From Spirochaetia bacterium UBA2205 (GTDB lineage: Bacteria; Spirochaetota; UBA4802; UB4802), in the NCBI GenBank assembly GCA_002328585.1, contig DCUV01000042.1:1-64000 (forward strand): DNA of 64,000 bases, read 5' to 3'. The stretch's first letter is position 1; every line of letters begins with the position of its first letter. The notes under the pieces are model-generated. The model did not search any database. It had not been told where the DNA came from and worked only from the letters and a program-made list of their open reading frames with translations. Made by a program: the position numbers and the translations under genes. Below, one piece after another: positions 60,785 to 64,000 of this stretch.

Positions 60785-63265
60785 ATGAAAGCAATTGATG
60801 TTGCAACAAAAAATCATGTTTCAACGGATGATGTTATAAAAATCTGTAAGGAATTAGGCATCCCTTGCGACAATGAACAAAGCGATTTGCTCAATGATGA
60901 TGTGTTTCTTATTGAAAAGAAGATTCAGATAATTAAGGAGCATCGGGCTCAGGAAGCCAAAAAGTTAATCCAACAAGCCGAGTTAAAAAAGAAGATTAAG
61001 TTGAAACGGAAGGTACATGTTGCAAAAGAACTAAAGAAAGAAACAGATGATAAACAAGAAATAGTAGCTGAAAAAGGAACTGATACCAGAAAAAAAGCAG
61101 AGGTAAAAACTTCTGAGCCGTCTAAACAAGGAAAGGTTGAACATAAGGATGGGCAAAGAAAAAAAGAACAATATGGAAGAAAAGACAGGCAGGGCAGGCC
61201 TTTCAACAAATTTTATAAAAAAGATGTAAAAAAAGACGATCAAAAACCAAAACATGGCGGACAAGAACAAAAGCCGGAAAAACCATCAGGGCAACCCTTG
61301 CGTGATAAAAAGGATGTTGCTGTTATTGATAAAGAAGTTGTGGATTTGCAGAAGCGGCAAAAAGATAAAGGAAAAGAAAAGGAAAAAGAAAAAGATAAAG
61401 ATAAACGCCTGCTAAAAAAGGAGAAAGAAGAGCTTGAACAAAAACTGCTATTATTGAAAAGAAAAAAGGAAGCTTTGCCAAGGGAAGCAGTTGCTCCAAG
61501 AGAGATAGAAATTACAGAAACGATTACCGTGGGTGACCTTGCCAAAAAGATGAATATAAAAGCAAGCGAGGTTATTGCAAAGCTCATGTCGATGGGGGTC
61601 ATGGCAACTATCAATCAGGTCATTGATGCCGATACTGCTTCAATTTTAGCTGGTGAATATGGCACAGAGGTTAAGGTTGTTTCGCTGTATGAAGAAACTG
61701 TTATACGAGCAGAGGAGGAAGACAGACCCGAGGATTATGGTTTGCGCCCGCCTATCGTTACCGTTATGGGTCATGTTGACCATGGTAAAACAAAACTTCT
61801 TGATGCAATCAGGACAACCAATGTTGTGGATACCGAACATGGTGGGATTACTCAGCATATTGGTGCTTATCGGGTAAAGGTTGGCGAAAAATATGTTACA
61901 TTTTTAGATACACCCGGACATGAGGCGTTTACCACAATGCGTGCACGTGGTGCAAGCGTTACCGATATAGTTGTTTTAGTTGTTGCTGCTGATGATGGTG
62001 TTATGCCACAGACAATAGAAGCAATAAATCATGCAAAAGCGGCTAATGTACCAATCATTGTTGCTATAAATAAAATTGATTTACCTGAAGCAAATCCAGG
62101 TCGTGTTAGGCAGGAATTAACCTCCTATGAGCTGATACCTGAGGAGTGGGGCGGTACCACGCTTTTTGCTGAAATTAGCGCAAAGCAAAAAATAAATATC
62201 AATGAGCTTTTAGATCTCATTCTGATTCAGGCTGAGATGCTGGAATTAAAGGCAAATCCAACATTGAGGGCAAAAGGGGTGGTTATTGAGTCTAAACTTG
62301 ATCCAGGCAGAGGACCCATTGCGACGGTGCTGGTTCAAAATGGTATTTTAAGGGTTGGCGATCCGTTTGTGGTTGGGCTTTATTCGGGCAGGGTGCGAGC
62401 CATGTTTGCTGATACTGGCGAACAGGTTCATGAAGCCACTCCGTCCATGCCTGTTGAGGTGCTGGGAATAAGCGGTGTCCCTTCGGCTGGCGACCCATTC
62501 CAGGTAGTAGAATCGGAAAAATATGCCCGACAGATAGCTCAGAAAAGGCAGGAGCTTGTACGTCTGGAAAGTGCTCAGAAGGTCAAGAAGGTTACTCTGG
62601 AAGACCTTAATACAATGATTAAAGAAGGTGAGATTAAGGAACTCAAGATTGTTATTAAGGCTGATGTTGATGGCTCAGTACAGGCGTTGCGCGACTCTTT
62701 ACAGAAACTTTCTACCAGCGACATACGGGTAAAGGTTATACATGCGGCAACTGGCGGTATCAATGAATCAGACGTTATGCTGGCATCCGCTTCAAATGCC
62801 CTTATTATTGGCTATCAGGTGCGCCCATCATCAAAAGTATCAGAAATAGCCGAAAAGGAAAATGTCGCGATTCAATATTACAATATCATCTACGATGCCA
62901 TTGCAGATGTGAAGGCTGCTATGGAGGGTATGCTATCTCCTGAGATAAAAGAAGAGATAACATCCACCGGTGAGATTAAACAAACCTTTAAAATCAGCAA
63001 GGTTGGAACTATTGCAGGCGCTGTTGTACTCAGCGGGCGCTTAAAACGAAGCGATAAAATACGGCTGTTACGAGATAGCGTAGTGGTATTTGATGGGAAG
63101 CTCAATTCGCTGAAGCGCTTTAAAAATGATGCAGGTGAGGTTGAAGCAGGGCAGGAATGCGGTTTTACACTGGAAAATTTTAACGATATCAAAGAAGGTG
63201 ATACCTTTGAATCATATCAAATAATAGAGATAAAAAAGAAATTGGGAGACAACTCACGAAGATAG
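60785..63265 (+). CDS. infB: Translation initiation factor IF-2
   Basis: About 826 residues. I take the ATG at 60785 because AGGGA lies 7-8 bases before it; the ATG at 60767 adds six residues. An N-terminal IF2_N-like segment is followed by a long Lys/Glu-rich linker (about 55-245). A second IF2_N domain (TVGDLAKKMNIKASEVIAKL) precedes the G domain: G1 GHVDHGKTKLLD, G3 DTPGHEAF, G4 NKIDLP. Domains II to IV follow, with RPSSKVSEIAEKENVAIQ and GMLSPEIKEEITSTG. It places initiator tRNA on the 30S subunit in a GTP-dependent step. It is in the standard nusA-infB-rbfA order. Confidence 0.97.
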   Translation: MKAIDVATKNHVSTDDVIKICKELGIPCDNEQSDLLNDDVFLIEKKIQIIKEHRAQEAKKLIQQAELKKKIKLKRKVHVAKELKKETDDKQEIVAEKGTDTRKKAEVKTSEPSKQGKVEHKDGQRKKEQYGRKDRQGRPFNKFYKKDVKKDDQKPKHGGQEQKPEKPSGQPLRDKKDVAVIDKEVVDLQKRQKDKGKEKEKEKDKDKRLLKKEKEELEQKLLLLKRKKEALPREAVAPREIEITETITVGDLAKKMNIKASEVIAKLMSMGVMATINQVIDADTASILAGEYGTEVKVVSLYEETVIRAEEEDRPEDYGLRPPIVTVMGHVDHGKTKLLDAIRTTNVVDTEHGGITQHIGAYRVKVGEKYVTFLDTPGHEAFTTMRARGASVTDIVVLVVAADDGVMPQTIEAINHAKAANVPIIVAINKIDLPEANPGRVRQELTSYELIPEEWGGTTLFAEISAKQKININELLDLILIQAEMLELKANPTLRAKGVVIESKLDPGRGPIATVLVQNGILRVGDPFVVGLYSGRVRAMFADTGEQVHEATPSMPVEVLGISGVPSAGDPFQVVESEKYARQIAQKRQELVRLESAQKVKKVTLEDLNTMIKEGEIKELKIVIKADVDGSVQALRDSLQKLSTSDIRVKVIHAATGGINESDVMLASASNALIIGYQVRPSSKVSEIAEKENVAIQYYNIIYDAIADVKAAMEGMLSPEIKEEITSTGEIKQTFKISKVGTIAGAVVLSGRLKRSDKIRLLRDSVVVFDGKLNSLKRFKNDAGEVEAGQECGFTLENFNDIKEGDTFESYQIIEIKKKLGDNSRR

Positions 63266-63275
63266 TGACATAGCC

Positions 63276-63656
63276 ATGGGGTACAGAAAACAAAAGTTAG
63301 AAGCACAAATACAGAAATTAATTGGCACTCTTATTGTAACCGAACTCAAAGATCCGAGGATTGGTTTTGTGACGGTAACACGAGTAAAGATGAGCAAAGA
63401 TTATGCATATGCCGATGTATATATTTCAATCCTGGGTGATGAACATGACAGACAAAAGACATTAGAAGGGCTCCAATCAGCACGCGGATTTGTACAGTAC
63501 AGGGTGGGGAAGTCATTACGTATCCATACCATACCGGAAGTGAGGTTTTATGTGGATACATCAATTGAAGAAGGCGTAACTATGGTAAATCTGCTTGAGA
63601 AGCTGCAAAAAGAATCTGTTAAAAATGATAATGGTGATAGTTCTAGTAAATCATGA
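63276..63656 (+). CDS. rbfA: 30S ribosome-binding factor RbfA
   Basis: A 126-residue KH-type protein that helps mature the 16S rRNA 5' end and cold adaptation. KLEAQIQKLIGTLIVTELKDPRIGFVTVTRVKMSKDY (in parts) and YVDTSIEEGVTMVNLLEKL are the family marks. It starts 10 bases after infB and its stop overlaps the truB start (ATGA). Confidence 0.94.
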   Translation: MGYRKQKLEAQIQKLIGTLIVTELKDPRIGFVTVTRVKMSKDYAYADVYISILGDEHDRQKTLEGLQSARGFVQYRVGKSLRIHTIPEVRFYVDTSIEEGVTMVNLLEKLQKESVKNDNGDSSSKS

Positions 63657-64000
63657 AAGTTTCATATAGTAAGGGTTGTGTGCTGGTTATAGACAAACCT
63701 GCAGGATATACCTCTTTTGATATTATCAGCATAATCAAAAAAAAATTGACATTAAAAAAAGCTGGTCATACAGGAACGCTGGATAAGTTTGCATCGGGTG
63801 TTCTGGTACTGTGTACGGGGTGGACTACTAAACTGGTGCCGTATTTTATGGATATGGATAAGCGGTATATTGCAACCATTCAGTTGGGGATTGCAACTGA
63901 TACCCATGATTGCGAGGGTGCTATCATTGCAACCAGGGAAGTAAACTGTACCTTTGAAGCGATAGATGCATGCCTGCAGGATAAATTTATTGGTACTATC
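63653..64000 (+). CDS. truB: tRNA pseudouridine-55 synthase TruB, cut by window edge
   Basis: The frame from the ATG at 63653 runs open to the window end (116 codons). VLVIDKPAGYTSFDIISII is the entry motif and GHTGTLDKFASGVLVLCTG carries the catalytic Asp44, the hallmark of TruB, which makes pseudouridine 55 in the T loop. DKRYIATIQLGIATDTHDCEG is the next conserved block. The C-terminal PUA-type part is not seen. Translationally coupled to rbfA by the ATGA overlap. Confidence 0.95.
   Translation, partial: MKVSYSKGCVLVIDKPAGYTSFDIISIIKKKLTLKKAGHTGTLDKFASGVLVLCTGWTTKLVPYFMDMDKRYIATIQLGIATDTHDCEGAIIATREVNCTFEAIDACLQDKFIGTI

Noticed and set aside
61000..61500. Low-complexity lysine/glutamate-rich DNA as a possible repeat expansion
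   Set aside because: It is the normal variable linker of IF-2 between its N-terminal segments and the G domain.

Overview
The window is an AT-rich, gene-dense bacterial chromosome segment. Both ends cut through genes: an acyl-CoA synthetase on the left and truB on the right. Gene content suggests a spirochaete (Spirochaetota), probably an environmental lineage. The support is a 7TMR-DISM hybrid histidine kinase, large SpoIIE-type phosphatases, FecR, LysM and DUF4398 lipoproteins, a small DUF3996-like barrel and several large unassigned envelope proteins. This placement is inferred from gene style; no rRNA or tRNA gene was seen to confirm it.

Layout. Positions 1-2000: lipid and redox genes on the minus strand (acyl-CoA ligase, nitroreductase, Bcp). 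2.1-12 kb: envelope and signalling genes (barrel/Ig/OmpA protein, HAD phosphatase, hybrid kinase, M23 peptidase, a tandem pair of paralogous secreted proteins). 12-26.8 kb: metabolic and tRNA-modification genes (3-hydroxyacyl-CoA dehydrogenase, tgt, mazG, glyA, L-2-hydroxyglutarate oxidase-like, UDP-glucose dehydrogenase with a sugar epimerase/reductase, TsaC/Sua5), mixed with STAS, LysM and FecR proteins. 26.9-27.5 kb: a Phd/VapC toxin-antitoxin pair. 27.8-38.8 kb: a tightly packed run of pgi, tmk, a GAF protein with a degenerate phosphatase-like domain, a membrane SpoIIE phosphatase, a barrel-SppA fusion and two related envelope proteins of unknown function. 38.9-48 kb: carA, class II ribonucleotide reductase, prmA, a metallo-beta-lactamase-fold protein, a lipoprotein hydrolase, a candidate structured RNA, DUF167 and an MnmC-like methyltransferase. 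48-58.7 kb: a large unassigned protein, YjbQ, a MoxR/VWA pair, TPR proteins, an orphan OppF-type ATPase and a 1027-residue HEAT-like protein. 58.9-64 kb: the classical rimP-nusA-infB-rbfA-truB translation operon, preceded by an intrinsic-terminator-like hairpin.

The most striking unexplained signal is a short word, GCGATAGTT (14-base form GCGATAGTTACTGT). By hand count it occurs 18 times on the two strands, in genes and between them and in several reading frames, against about 0.5 expected by a rough base-composition estimate. Four copies are identical over 14 bases. Other repeats are intergenic GTCATCC-type elements and an ATGGCTGGC/ACCCATAA element. No CRISPR array, insertion sequence, prophage or replication origin was recognised.
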